Assembly (NCBI GenBank): GCA_964653485.1
Contig: CAZZFF010000015.1
Span: 7,030 to 71,029, forward strand
Origin: CAVQND01 sp964653485
GTDB lineage: Bacteria; Verrucomicrobiota; Verrucomicrobiia; Limisphaerales; UBA8199
Reading direction: 5' to 3'
Length of the DNA: 64,000 nucleotides
Made by a program: the position numbers and the translations under genes. How positions within the stretch are numbered: position 1 is the first letter of the stretch; each line of letters begins with the position of its first letter. Shown piece by piece: positions 25,245 to 34,483 of this stretch. The notes beneath the pieces were generated by a model. The model searched no databases and was not told the DNA's origin. It worked only from the letters and a program-made list of their open reading frames with translations.

Positions 25245-27506
25245 ATGCGTTCTGATATTATTAAGAAAGGCCCCGAACGCGCGCCGCATCGTTCGCTGTT
25301 GCGCGCCACTGGTTCCATCGAGTCCGAAGCGGACTGGGACAAGCCGTTTGTCGCGATTGTCAATTCGTACACGGATTGCATTCCCGGACACGCCCACCTC
25401 AACGAGGTGGGGCAGTTGATGAAGCGGTTGGTGCGCGAGGCGGGGGCAGTGCCGTTTGTTTTCAACACGATCGGCATCGATGACGGCATCGCCATGGGCC
25501 ACGATGGGATGAAGTATTCGCTGCCCTCGCGCGAGTTGATTGCCGACTGCGTGGAATCGATGGTCCGGGCGCACTGCTTCGACGGCATGGTGTGCATCCC
25601 GAACTGCGACAAAATCGTGCCCGGCATGCTCATGGCGGCGATGCGGGTGAACATCCCGGCTGTCTTCGTGAGCGGCGGTCCGATGGCTGCGGGCATCGCC
25701 CAGCAAGCGGAAGGCGACCTGCCGGCGCATCTGCGTCCGGCGGTCCAGAAATCCGATCTGATCTCGGTCTTCAAGGGTGTGGCGGAGCTGCAGAGCGGCA
25801 AGATTACGGCCGAGCAGCTCCAGAAGCTCGAACAGAGCGCCTGCCCCACTTGCGGTTCGTGCTCCGGGATGTTCACCGCCAACTCGATGAATTGCCTCTG
25901 CGAAGCCCTCGGCATGGCCTTGCCCGGCAACGGCACGGTCCTGGCGGTCTCCAAAGAGCGGGAGGCGCTGTATGAACGGGCCGCGCGGGCGATCGTCAAG
26001 CTCATCGAGACGGACTTGAAGCCGCGCGACATCGCGACCGTCGAGGCCTTCGACAATGCCATCGCGCTGGACGTCGCGATGGGGGGCTCAACCAACACCG
26101 TGCTGCATACGCTGGCCGTCGCGCGCGAGGCGGGCATCTCCTACGAAATCGGCCGCATCGATGCCATCTCGCGCCGCGTGCCTTGCCTCTGCAAGGTGTC
26201 CCCTTCCTCGAACTACCATGTGCAGGATGTTCACCGCGCCGGCGGCATTCACACCATCCTGGGCGAGCTCAAGCGCCTGGGCGCCCTGACCCCGTCCTGC
26301 AAAACGGTCACGGGCAAGACAATCGGCGAGAACATCGACCAGTGGGACGCGCGCTCCCCCCAATGCACCGCCTGGGCGAAGGCCGCGCGCGTCTCCGGTT
26401 GCTCCGCGCTGGTCCTGGACCCCAACGACAAACTCGGTCCCGTCGCCCGCACCGCCAGCGGCAACTTGGCCCCGAAACCGCTCCTCTTCTTCCCAGGCGA
26501 CCTTCGTGCCATCACCCTGTGGCGTCTGGCTGCGGCGTTTAACGTCGCCGACGCCGCCACCGCCGCAGCCTTGTTCTGCGACGATGCCGAGTTGCAGGTG
26601 GATGCCAGCCTGACCTGGAAGGGAACGGCGGAGATCGAGGCCGGCCTGAAGCAGAAGTTCGCGGAGTGGGGCGGCCTGGTTCGCGCCGAATTGGGCAGTC
26701 TCAAGCAGACCCCCGTGCTCATAATCTGGCAATACACCAAGGACGGCGGGAAAAAGATTTCCTGCCTCCTGCGGGTCGCCCGGTTCCGCCAATGGCAGAT
26801 CGGCAAGGCCTACCACGAGTCCAGGCCCGCGCAGATTCAGGACACCGTGATCAGCGGTCTCATGCCCTACGATCCCGCGTTCCTGTTCGACGCGAAGGAT
26901 TGCATCCGCACCAAGGAAACCGCTTACTCGGCCGATGGAGGGCTGGCCATCCTTTACGGCCAACTGGCCCCGGAGGGCAGCGTCGTCAAAACCGCCGGGA
27001 TCAGCGACGGCTTCAAGGCCTATTGCGGCCCAGGCTCGGTCTTCGAAGGCCCTTGCATTATCTTCGAGAGCCAGGAGCAGGCCTGCGAAGGCATTCTTGC
27101 CGCCAAGGTCAAGGCCGGGGACGTTGTGATCATTCGCAACGAAGGTCCTCGCGGCGGCCCCGGCATGCAGGAAATGCTCTCGCCTACCAGTTACATCGTC
27201 GGCATGGGACTCGGCGACAAGGTTGCCCTCATCACGGATGGCCGCTTCAGCGGTGGCACCGCCGGCGCTTGCATCGGCCATGTCTCACCCGAGGCCGCCG
27301 AAGGCGGACCGATCGGCCTGCTTCAAAACGGCGACCGTCTGCGCATCGATTTTCCCAATCGGCGGATCGATATCCTGGTCCCCGAGACCGAACTGGCCCA
27401 GCGCAAAGCAAACTTGCACCCGGTGACACGGGAATTGACCGGCTGGCTGGCCCGCTACCGGAAGCTCGTGAGCAACGCGAGCCAGGGGGCAATCCTGGCC
27501 AGTTAG
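25245..27506 (+). CDS. ilvD: Dihydroxy-acid dehydratase with a large internal insertion
   Basis: 753 aa, against the roughly 550-600 aa usual for IlvD. The N-terminal part carries the Fe-S cysteines: Cys121 in PNCDK and Cys200/Cys203/Cys206 in CPTCGSCSGM. The C-terminal part has the signature GRFSGGTAGACIGHVSPEAAEGG. The usual core runs from GKTIGEN (about residue 362) directly into SADGGLAILYGQLAPEG; here about 187 residues (from about 26341 to 26900) separate them. The insert includes LAAAFNVADAATAAALFCDDAEL and WKGTAEIEAGLKQKFAEW, which read as an NTF2/SnoaL-like domain. IlvD makes the 2-keto acids for valine and isoleucine. The upstream ORF extension (24591) is antisense to argH and was rejected. 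Confidence 0.93.
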   Translation: MRSDIIKKGPERAPHRSLLRATGSIESEADWDKPFVAIVNSYTDCIPGHAHLNEVGQLMKRLVREAGAVPFVFNTIGIDDGIAMGHDGMKYSLPSRELIADCVESMVRAHCFDGMVCIPNCDKIVPGMLMAAMRVNIPAVFVSGGPMAAGIAQQAEGDLPAHLRPAVQKSDLISVFKGVAELQSGKITAEQLQKLEQSACPTCGSCSGMFTANSMNCLCEALGMALPGNGTVLAVSKEREALYERAARAIVKLIETDLKPRDIATVEAFDNAIALDVAMGGSTNTVLHTLAVAREAGISYEIGRIDAISRRVPCLCKVSPSSNYHVQDVHRAGGIHTILGELKRLGALTPSCKTVTGKTIGENIDQWDARSPQCTAWAKAARVSGCSALVLDPNDKLGPVARTASGNLAPKPLLFFPGDLRAITLWRLAAAFNVADAATAAALFCDDAELQVDASLTWKGTAEIEAGLKQKFAEWGGLVRAELGSLKQTPVLIIWQYTKDGGKKISCLLRVARFRQWQIGKAYHESRPAQIQDTVISGLMPYDPAFLFDAKDCIRTKETAYSADGGLAILYGQLAPEGSVVKTAGISDGFKAYCGPGSVFEGPCIIFESQEQACEGILAAKVKAGDVVIIRNEGPRGGPGMQEMLSPTSYIVGMGLGDKVALITDGRFSGGTAGACIGHVSPEAAEGGPIGLLQNGDRLRIDFPNRRIDILVPETELAQRKANLHPVTRELTGWLARYRKLVSNASQGAILAS

Positions 27507-27535
27507 ACACTCATTCGAACAGTGAGCGGACAAGA

Positions 27536-27568
27536 CGGGGTCGCGCCGGAGGCGAAACTGCGACCCCG
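27536..27568. terminator. Perfect 9-bp hairpin between converging genes
   Basis: CGGGGTCGC (27536-27544) and GCGACCCCG (27560-27568) form a perfect GC-rich stem with a 15-nt loop, in the short gap between the ilvD stop and the stop of the converging glnQ-like gene. There is no T tract on either side. A bidirectional terminator or RNA-stabilising hairpin is likely. Confidence 0.55.
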
Positions 27569-27573
27569 CGTTG

Positions 27574-28326
27574 CTACCGGGCGGCGACACGGCGCAGGAA
27601 CTCGCGGGTGCGTTCGTGCAGCGGATGGGAGAAGATTTGGTCGGGCGCGCCCGCTTCAGCGACGCGCCCTCCTTCGAAGAAGAGGACACGGTGGGCCATG
27701 TCGCGGGCGAACTGCATTTCGTGCGTGACGACGATCATGGTCATGCCTTCCTCAACGAGTTGGCGCATGACTCGGAGCACCTCGCCGCGCAACTCAGGGT
27801 CCAGGGCGCTGGTCGGTTCGTCAAAGAGCATGACCTGCGGGTCCATGGCCAGGGCCCGGGCGATAGCCACACGCTGTTGCTGCCCACCGGAGAGCTGGCC
27901 TGGGTAGGCCGCGGCCTTTTGGGCCAGACCCACCTTGGCAAGCAAGTCGCGGGCGCGGAGCTCGGCGTCCGCCGGGGTCATGCGCCTCACGAGGATTGGG
28001 GCTGTCGTCACATTTTCCAGGACACTCAGGTGGGGGAAGAGGTTGAAGGACTGGAATACCATGCCCGCCTGGAGGCGCAGTTGGCGCTGCCGCTCTCGCT
28101 GCTGGCGTGTGCGCAGAGCCTGCCCGCCCTCGACGGTGATGCCGCCGATGGTGATGCGCCCCGCGTCGGAGGCCTCGAGCTGGTTGAGGCAGCGCAGGAA
28201 CGTGCTCTTTCCGCAGCCGCTCGGGCCGATGACCACGACCGCCTCACCGCGCCGTTGGGCATGGTCGATGCCGTCCAGCACACGGTTGGAGTGATAGGAC
28301 TTGACGAGCTTCTCAACGAGGATCAT
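27574..28326 (-). CDS. glnQ: Polar amino-acid ABC transporter ATPase
   Basis: 250 aa from the ATG at 28326. It has Walker A GPSGCGKST, the Q-loop, the ABC signature LSGGQQQRVAIARAL, Walker B VMLFDEPTSALDP and the H-loop (VTHEMQFA), all in the spacing of GlnQ/ArtP-type ATPases. It energises uptake of polar amino acids together with the fused binding-protein/permease upstream. The coding starts overlap (stop of the permease at 28313), so they are translated together. An upstream ORF start at 28356 was rejected because it lies fully within the permease gene. Substrate is not fixed by the sequence. Confidence 0.9.
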   Translation of the reverse strand: MILVEKLVKSYHSNRVLDGIDHAQRRGEAVVVIGPSGCGKSTFLRCLNQLEASDAGRITIGGITVEGGQALRTRQQRERQRQLRLQAGMVFQSFNLFPHLSVLENVTTAPILVRRMTPADAELRARDLLAKVGLAQKAAAYPGQLSGGQQQRVAIARALAMDPQVMLFDEPTSALDPELRGEVLRVMRQLVEEGMTMIVVTHEMQFARDMAHRVLFFEGGRVAEAGAPDQIFSHPLHERTREFLRRVAAR

Positions 28327-29815
28327 GGCGCAGCCTTTGTTCGAGTCGGTTGGCAAGCAGGGAAGCTGGGTAACTCAGGGCGAAGTAGATGCCGGCGGTC
28401 ATGAGGCCCAAACCGATATAGTCGTATGTGGTCATGGCCAGCATCCCATAGACCTTGGTCAGCTCGACCATGGCAATGACCGAAACAATCGAGGAGTCCT
28501 TGAACATCGCGATGAAGTCGTTGGTGACGGGCGGGATAACGACGCGCGCGGCCTGGGGCAGCACCACGCGGCGCAGTGCTTGCCACTGGCTCATGCCCAG
28601 CGCCATCGCCGCCTCGGTCTGGCCGTGCGGCACGGCCTGGATGCCGGCGCGATAGTTCTCGGCCTCGTTGGCCGCGTAGTTGAGTCCCAGACCGAGGATT
28701 GCCGCGCAAAAGGCGTTGAGCCGAATGCCGATCTCCGGCAGGCCGTAATAGATGAGGAAGAGCTGGATGAGCAGCGGCGTGCCCCGGATGACCTCGATGT
28801 AGGCCGTTGCCAGCCATCGCAGAGGCGCCACGGCGTAAAGCCGCGCCAGGACCAGAATAAGCCCGGCCACCACTGCCAACGCCATCGCCAGGACGCTCAA
28901 CTCCACCGTTGTGCGAGCCCCGCGCAAGAGCAACGGCAGATACTTCGGCCACTCGCGCAGGGTGGAAACCCGCTCTTTTCCGGCCACGACCGCCGGCCGA
29001 TACTCCTTCAGCAGTTCCTGGCGCTCGTCCCAGACTCCGTATTTCCGATATATCCGTTCGAGGGTATGATCGGCGGTCAACTCCCGGATGGCGCGGTTGA
29101 TCGCGCGCAGCAACGAACCATCCTGCTTCCGCGCGCCGATCCCGTAATAGCCCGGGGCAAAGGGCGGCCCCGAGAATTGCAACGCCGGGTCGGGCAGGGC
29201 GTAGAACAGAGCGATCGGCAGGTCGAGCACCACCGCCTCGATCCGATGGGCCTTGAGATCGCGGAAGCTCTCGACATTCCCGGGATAAACTCGCAAGTCG
29301 GCGCCGCCCATCCGCTCAAGCAACCGCTGGGCGACCGATGCCGAGAGCACGCCGACTGTTTTGCCTTTGAGCAACTCCATCCGCTCCAGACCGCCGGTCT
29401 CCCGGCGTGTGACGATCTGCTGCGCATAGACGAAGTACGGCAGCGACATGGCGACGCGCTGCTGGTTTTCCGGAGTCAGTTCCAGGCCGTTGAGGATGAT
29501 GTCGAAGTTGCCGCGCTCCAGGCCCGGGATAAGCTGGTCCCATTGGTTCTGGACCATGCGGGCCCTGACCCCGAGCTTGGACGCCAGGGCATCGGCCAGT
29601 TCGCACTCGAACCCGATTAGCCGCTCCGGCCTTTGCGGGTCTGGATAGACGTAAGGCGCCCCTCCCTCCGCATCCGCGCCCCAGAGCAGGACGCCGCCTT
29701 GGCGGATTCCCTCCAGACGATCCGCGGCCAGAGCACTCGATCCCCCGCCAGCATCGAGGAGAATCGCCAGGAGGCTGCAAAATGGGAGAAGCGACCGGCG
29801 CCAGACCTTACTCAT
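28313..29815 (-). CDS. Amino-acid ABC transporter: binding protein fused to permease
   Basis: 500 aa. The first 25 residues form a signal-like start (RRSLLPFCSLLAILLDAGG). A periplasmic type-2 binding-protein domain follows (ADALASKLGVRARMV, GNFDIILNGLELTPEN), then at about residue 285 a permease with several helices and the EAA loop (EAAMALGMSQWQALRRVVLPQA). This fused layout is known among GlnH-GlnP systems. It imports a polar amino acid, perhaps glutamine or arginine. The start and stop overlap the ATPase gene. One consequence of the fusion is a tethered receptor, so no free binding protein is made. The substrate is unknown. Confidence 0.9.
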   Translation of the reverse strand: MSKVWRRSLLPFCSLLAILLDAGGGSSALAADRLEGIRQGGVLLWGADAEGGAPYVYPDPQRPERLIGFECELADALASKLGVRARMVQNQWDQLIPGLERGNFDIILNGLELTPENQQRVAMSLPYFVYAQQIVTRRETGGLERMELLKGKTVGVLSASVAQRLLERMGGADLRVYPGNVESFRDLKAHRIEAVVLDLPIALFYALPDPALQFSGPPFAPGYYGIGARKQDGSLLRAINRAIRELTADHTLERIYRKYGVWDERQELLKEYRPAVVAGKERVSTLREWPKYLPLLLRGARTTVELSVLAMALAVVAGLILVLARLYAVAPLRWLATAYIEVIRGTPLLIQLFLIYYGLPEIGIRLNAFCAAILGLGLNYAANEAENYRAGIQAVPHGQTEAAMALGMSQWQALRRVVLPQAARVVIPPVTNDFIAMFKDSSIVSVIAMVELTKVYGMLAMTTYDYIGLGLMTAGIYFALSYPASLLANRLEQRLRHDPR

Positions 29816-29920
29816 CGACGAGCAGGCGGGTTGCCGGAGCCGATTCCGGTTTCATTTTTCACGCATCACGCATCGGGCATCGCGCGGTGCCTGTCAATGA
29901 CAATATCCCGGGCGGAGGAT

Positions 29921-31159
29921 TCAAAGCGCCACGTCGAGCGGCGCGAATCTCTGGCCCAGCACCGGCAGGCTGTCGAGACCCAGCCAGCGGTCAAGGACGG
30001 TTGCGTAAACGCGGCGAAAGTCGGTATGGAACCTGGGGGCGTCGTCGTCCAGCTCAGTCAGGCTGGGATGCGGACCGACAAGCCCGCCTTTGAGGCCGCC
30101 TCCGGCCAGGAAAACCGGCGCGGCGGCCCCATGTCCCGTGCCGCGCCGGCCATTCTCGGACAGGGCGCGTCCGAACTCGGAAAAGGTCATCAACCACACG
30201 CGGTCCAGCAGGCGGTCGCGCCTTAGGTCGTCAAGAAACGCGGCGGCCGACTCCGAGAGCTCGCGCAGGAGGGCGCCCTGGTTGGCGGCCTGACCGGCGT
30301 GGGTATCGAAGCCGCCGATGCCGCCGCCGCCCAGTTCGGTGAAGTAAATGCGGATTCCGAGTTCAGCCCGGATGAGTTGGGCGACCGACCGCAGGGTCCG
30401 GGCGAGCGGGAAGCCGGGGTATTGGGTTGAGCCGTTCGTCTCGGCGCTCCGGCGCGCCGCCTGGAGGCGCGTCGCGCTCGCCGAGGCATCGAGGGTGGCG
30501 CGGCGCAGGAAATCGGGAAGCGAGTCGGCGCCGGGCGCGCCGGCTTGCGAGTCGAAGCTGGAGGCCGCCGCCCACTGGCCGGCGGGCAGCCATTGGTCGA
30601 GGGATTTGACTGCGGGAACGACCGCTTCCTCGGTTTGAACGGCGAACGGCGAGGGGATTGGCCCGACGAAGACACCGGGCACATCCCGCCGGCCAGTCTT
30701 GCAGCGGTCGATAGCGCGGCCGAGCCAGCCGGTCTGGGTCAAGTTTTCGAGGGGCCGGGAGGTGTGCCAGTGGCGCATGGCGACCTCGTGATCGCGGTTG
30801 GAGTCCGGGTAGCCGACACCCTGGATGACAGCCAAATGCCCTTCCTGATAGAGCCGCATGAAGGCCGTCATTTCCGGATGAAGACCCAGGCCCGAGTCGA
30901 GCTTGAGAACGTGCTGGGCCGTCAGGCGCAGGGTGGGGCGGCTGCGATGATAAGCGTCGTCTTCGTAAGGCACCACGGTGTTCAAGCCATCGTTGCCGCC
31001 GGAGAGTTGGACGACCACGAGCACCGAATCGCGGTCCTGGCGCTGGGCGGCGGCGGCCAGCGCGGTCCGGCAGAGGAAAGCCGGCGCCACGGGGCTGAGC
31101 GCCAACAGTGTCGAAGCGCCCACGGCCGTTCTTAGAAACTCACGCCTCGGGGTTTGCAT
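29921..31159 (-). CDS. DUF1501 domain protein (Tat-exported)
   Basis: 412 aa. The N-terminus carries a Tat-type signal (RREFLRTAVGASTLLAL). The rest matches DUF1501: LVVVQLSGGNDGLNTVVP, then GFDTHAGQAANQGALLRELS and MTFSEFGRALSENGRRGTGHG, which resemble alkaline-phosphatase-superfamily metal sites. In planctomycetes and Verrucomicrobiota it is paired with DUF1800 in loci for surface or extracellular polymers. It lies 12 bp after the DUF1800 gene. Role: probably an exported metallo-hydrolase-like enzyme, but unproven. Confidence 0.9.
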   Translation of the reverse strand: MQTPRREFLRTAVGASTLLALSPVAPAFLCRTALAAAAQRQDRDSVLVVVQLSGGNDGLNTVVPYEDDAYHRSRPTLRLTAQHVLKLDSGLGLHPEMTAFMRLYQEGHLAVIQGVGYPDSNRDHEVAMRHWHTSRPLENLTQTGWLGRAIDRCKTGRRDVPGVFVGPIPSPFAVQTEEAVVPAVKSLDQWLPAGQWAAASSFDSQAGAPGADSLPDFLRRATLDASASATRLQAARRSAETNGSTQYPGFPLARTLRSVAQLIRAELGIRIYFTELGGGGIGGFDTHAGQAANQGALLRELSESAAAFLDDLRRDRLLDRVWLMTFSEFGRALSENGRRGTGHGAAAPVFLAGGGLKGGLVGPHPSLTELDDDAPRFHTDFRRVYATVLDRWLGLDSLPVLGQRFAPLDVAL

Positions 31160-31171
31160 AATGACATTCGA

Positions 31172-32560
31172 TCAGGCCAGGTGCGATTCCGGCAAGGCGG
31201 CCAGCAGCGCGGCGAAGCGGCGGAGCGGCTCGGGACCTTGATCCGGGCCGCGGGCCTGCGCGGCCAAGAGGGCCTGCCGGGTCTCTTCCGGCAGGCTGCC
31301 ATCGAGAAAGAGATTGAGGAGCAACCGGCTTGCCGCCTCGGGGGCGGACTGGCCGTATTTCGAGGCGATCGCGCTCGGATCGAGCCTGGCTCCGTAAGGC
31401 CCTGAGCCGGCCAGGAGGTCCTCTGCCAGCCTGGCCCGGCCCAGGAGTGTGAAGCGGTTTATCCAGCACTGGCCTCCAGCCCAGCCCTTGAGGGTGGGAG
31501 GCTGGAACAGGTCCTGGCCCAGGTCCGCCAGGTCCGAGGCCAGGCGGGCGGTCCCGACAGTGGCCTCCAGCCCCCTGATTAGGCTCACGGCATACAGGAC
31601 GGGACTCTTGATCCTCTGCCGGCAACTGGAAAAGAACAGGTTCGACCGAAGCACGGTCTCCAGCAACCTGCCGGCGTCGAAGTCCTTGGCGAAATCGGCG
31701 GCCAGCGGGGCAAGCAGGGCATCCGGGGGCGAAACGGTTTCTGAGACAAACCAGCGATAGACCTTTCGAACGAGGAACGGCGCCGTGGCGGGCTGTTCGA
31801 GCAACAGACGCAGGAGGTCTTTGCGGTCAAAATCGCCCTCGTGCCCGAGGAATTTCTTTGGGGCTGAATCGTGCTCCCTTGGGATGTAGCGCGCCTCGTC
31901 CTGGGAGACGAACCAACCGGTCAAGGCGCGGGCCGCGCCCTGAACGTCCTGGTCCGAGAATTGGCCGGGGCCGAGTGTGAATCGCTCCATCAACGCGCGC
32001 GCAAAATCCAGGTTTGGACGCGCCTTTCGATTGGCGCGCGCGCCCAGGCAGACCAGGACGGCGGGTTCATCCAGAAGCGATTCCAGGAGGGTATCGAAGC
32101 GTCCGAGCGCGTGGCGGCGAAGCAGGTGAACATAGCGGCACATCATCGCGGGGTTGTTGACTCGGGCGTTGGTGATGGCGAAATGGTTGTGCCAGAGGAG
32201 GGTCATTTGTTCGAGCACGGGGTCAGGCGTCTGGATGAGACGCCGCAACCACCAGGCAGGAACCCCGCCGTCGGAGCCTGTTGCGGCGTTTTCGTAGGCG
32301 TCAAAAGCCTGATTGAATGCGGTCGTCTCGGGCTTTGGATGCAGGAGTTTGCCGACGGCCGCTTCCGGCCCGTCGGCCAAGGCCTGTTGGAGTTCGCCCC
32401 AGTTGGCCCCAAGGGCGGCGCGGCGATAGAGATGCGCTGCCAGTTCGAGGGTCCAGGGTCGCTCGGCGTCGGGACGGTAAGGCGCCCACGCCCAGGACGG
32501 GTCGCCGTTCCGGTTCTGTAATCGAGCCGCGCGGCCGTCTATTTGCGCTTGGTCTCTCAC
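31172..32560 (-). CDS. DUF1800 domain protein
   Basis: 462 aa from the GTG at 32560, which overlaps the DUF3352-like stop (GTGA). Family features are AAHLYRRAALGANWGELQQAL near the N-terminus and MTLLWHNHFAITNARV, followed by a helical body with LVRKVYRWFVSETV and a C-terminal GWAGGQCWINRFTLLGR block. DUF1800 genes typically accompany DUF1501. The ORF extends upstream to 32674 but that part overlaps the upstream gene. Helical and without a signal peptide in this start, it may be exported by a partner or be cytoplasmic; uncertain. Confidence 0.88.
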   Translation of the reverse strand: MRDQAQIDGRAARLQNRNGDPSWAWAPYRPDAERPWTLELAAHLYRRAALGANWGELQQALADGPEAAVGKLLHPKPETTAFNQAFDAYENAATGSDGGVPAWWLRRLIQTPDPVLEQMTLLWHNHFAITNARVNNPAMMCRYVHLLRRHALGRFDTLLESLLDEPAVLVCLGARANRKARPNLDFARALMERFTLGPGQFSDQDVQGAARALTGWFVSQDEARYIPREHDSAPKKFLGHEGDFDRKDLLRLLLEQPATAPFLVRKVYRWFVSETVSPPDALLAPLAADFAKDFDAGRLLETVLRSNLFFSSCRQRIKSPVLYAVSLIRGLEATVGTARLASDLADLGQDLFQPPTLKGWAGGQCWINRFTLLGRARLAEDLLAGSGPYGARLDPSAIASKYGQSAPEAASRLLLNLFLDGSLPEETRQALLAAQARGPDQGPEPLRRFAALLAALPESHLA

Positions 32561-34344
32561 TTCATGGCGGTGGTTTTCTCCGGTTTCCCGTCGGGCATCT
32601 TGAGCTTGAGTTCCAGGGTCGCCTGGGGGTGAGCGTTCTGTCGGGCCAAGGTGAGCACGGCACGGTCCAAACAACCGACTGCCGCCATCAAAAAGCCGGT
32701 TTCGGTTTCGGCCTGTTCACGGCTGCCGCCCTTTTCGACCATGTTTTTGCGAATGAACTCCTCGCGGTTGGCCAGGAGGATGGCGTGCAGTCGCGCGCCG
32801 TCGATTTCGAGCGTGCTATGAGCAGCCTGGGAGGGCGTCGGAGGGCTGGCCGCCTCCTTCTGGACGGCGTCGATCAAGTCCTGCGCCAGGCCGTCGGTCG
32901 AGCTCAGGATCAAGTAGTCGCCGGGCCGGGCCAGGGATGGACGGTAATTGTAGCGGCCGTCAATGGCGGCGGTGTTCTTGTCGCCCGGAGGTCGGAAATA
33001 GGACAGGGTGTACTTGACGCCGCCATGGGAGGCGCGGTCGATGATCAGGCCCGGCAGGGCCTGCTGGCCGCGAGTGAAGTTGGCCAGGCCGACGGCCTTT
33101 TGCCAGGCCTCCTCGACGATCTCTCCGAAGGCTTGCGGGTGACGCAGGCGAAGCACCGCGGCGAAGGCGGGCATTTGGGCGGCTGGCGTGCCAATGGCTG
33201 CGTCATAGCGCTGGGCGGCGACGACCACGCGGATATCGGGCCAAGTCTCCCCCAGGACGCCTTCGGTGAGTTCGATGCCGCTGAAGAAGATGCCCATCAT
33301 GTTCTCGAAGAACACCAGGCCCGAGGTCCGCTCCGGGAACAACTCGTCCTTGGCGGCGTAGAACTCGCGCAAATCCCGGTGCAGGCTCAGGCAGGCGATG
33401 CGGCCGGTGACCTCCAGGGGCGGCAGCAAGCCCTCGCCCGCATTGAGCGGATTGGCGAAAGCCACGGTCTTTGCGCCGGCCGGGGCCTGGCCATCGGTGA
33501 AGGTCTTCAGCACCAGTTTGCCCTCGTCGAGATAGACGCCCAGGGCGAGCCAGTTGGCCTGGCAAAGGGCTTCCCGGGTGTCGGCCAGGAGCAGCGCGCC
33601 TAGCGGGTTGGCGTCCCCTGCCAGGGCCTCCTTGACCTTTGCGACCAAACGCAGCTTTTGCATGTTCAAGAAGACCATGGCGCGGGCGTCCCTGCCGACG
33701 GCTTGCCTGGCCGCCTGGTAAAGGGGAGCGGAGGCAACGCACTTGCCGTCAGGTTCCAGGCGCAGGTCCAAGGCTCGTTCGAGGGTCGCCGGGCCATTGG
33801 CCAGGAGCAGGCGGTTGTCCACGACGGCATGGGCCTCGTTGGTGGCGAGGCTCCAGAGGGTGGCATCACGGTATTGGCGGGAGGCAACCTGCCCCGCGCG
33901 GCCTTGCGCCGAGGCCTGGCCGACCGCGAACTGGCGCACGGTCTCCTCGAGTTGGCGCAGCATCTTCTCGTCCCTGGCGTCCACCGAGAGCAAGGTTCCG
34001 CCGCCGGGTTCGAGGGCAAAGGCAAAGCCGCCTCCGAGAAGCGCCCGCAGTCCGGCCCGCCAGTCTGTGCCGAGTTGCAATTCAAGATAGGCCACGATGC
34101 CCTGGAGCTGCTGAAGCTTGAGGGTGGACTCTTGATTGGTTGACAGGGCCGTCATGGCCTTGGCCAGATCGGGACTGAGCAGCGGTTCAAGCAAGGCCAT
34201 CGGTTCCGAGACCTCGACCACCAGCGCGGCATCCTCGGGCGCCCACCGGCTGGCTGGGGGCAACCCTGCGGCCAAGCCGGCCGCTTGAACGGCCAACACT
34301 GCCAGAACGGGCGCGCAAACCGAGAGAGCTTTCTTGAGGATCAT
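32557..34344 (-). CDS. DUF3352-like exported protein
   Basis: 595 aa. A signal-like N-terminus (KKALSVCAPVLAVLAVQAAGLAAG) is followed by a long, mixed alpha/beta body with repeated W/F and LLL runs, such as APEDAALVVEVSEPMALLEPLL and LLLANGPATLERALDL. That style matches DUF3352, a family of secreted proteins of unknown activity. It is the first gene of an overlapping DUF3352-DUF1800-DUF1501 set, suggesting one machine. The starting gene lies 139 bp from the HTH gene, so a promoter is likely there. Confidence 0.65.
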   Translation of the reverse strand: MILKKALSVCAPVLAVLAVQAAGLAAGLPPASRWAPEDAALVVEVSEPMALLEPLLSPDLAKAMTALSTNQESTLKLQQLQGIVAYLELQLGTDWRAGLRALLGGGFAFALEPGGGTLLSVDARDEKMLRQLEETVRQFAVGQASAQGRAGQVASRQYRDATLWSLATNEAHAVVDNRLLLANGPATLERALDLRLEPDGKCVASAPLYQAARQAVGRDARAMVFLNMQKLRLVAKVKEALAGDANPLGALLLADTREALCQANWLALGVYLDEGKLVLKTFTDGQAPAGAKTVAFANPLNAGEGLLPPLEVTGRIACLSLHRDLREFYAAKDELFPERTSGLVFFENMMGIFFSGIELTEGVLGETWPDIRVVVAAQRYDAAIGTPAAQMPAFAAVLRLRHPQAFGEIVEEAWQKAVGLANFTRGQQALPGLIIDRASHGGVKYTLSYFRPPGDKNTAAIDGRYNYRPSLARPGDYLILSSTDGLAQDLIDAVQKEAASPPTPSQAAHSTLEIDGARLHAILLANREEFIRKNMVEKGGSREQAETETGFLMAAVGCLDRAVLTLARQNAHPQATLELKLKMPDGKPEKTTAMK

Positions 34345-34483
34345 TCTGACAGGTATACACGCGGCAACGCGGAAAGGTTACAGTTATCTGCTGTTGCGCT
34401 TGCCGAAGAGCGCGCGCCGTTGCGCCAGAACGGGAGGGCCGGACGGCGAGCGGGCAGGGGCGGAGGCTAAGTCGTCACGACCA

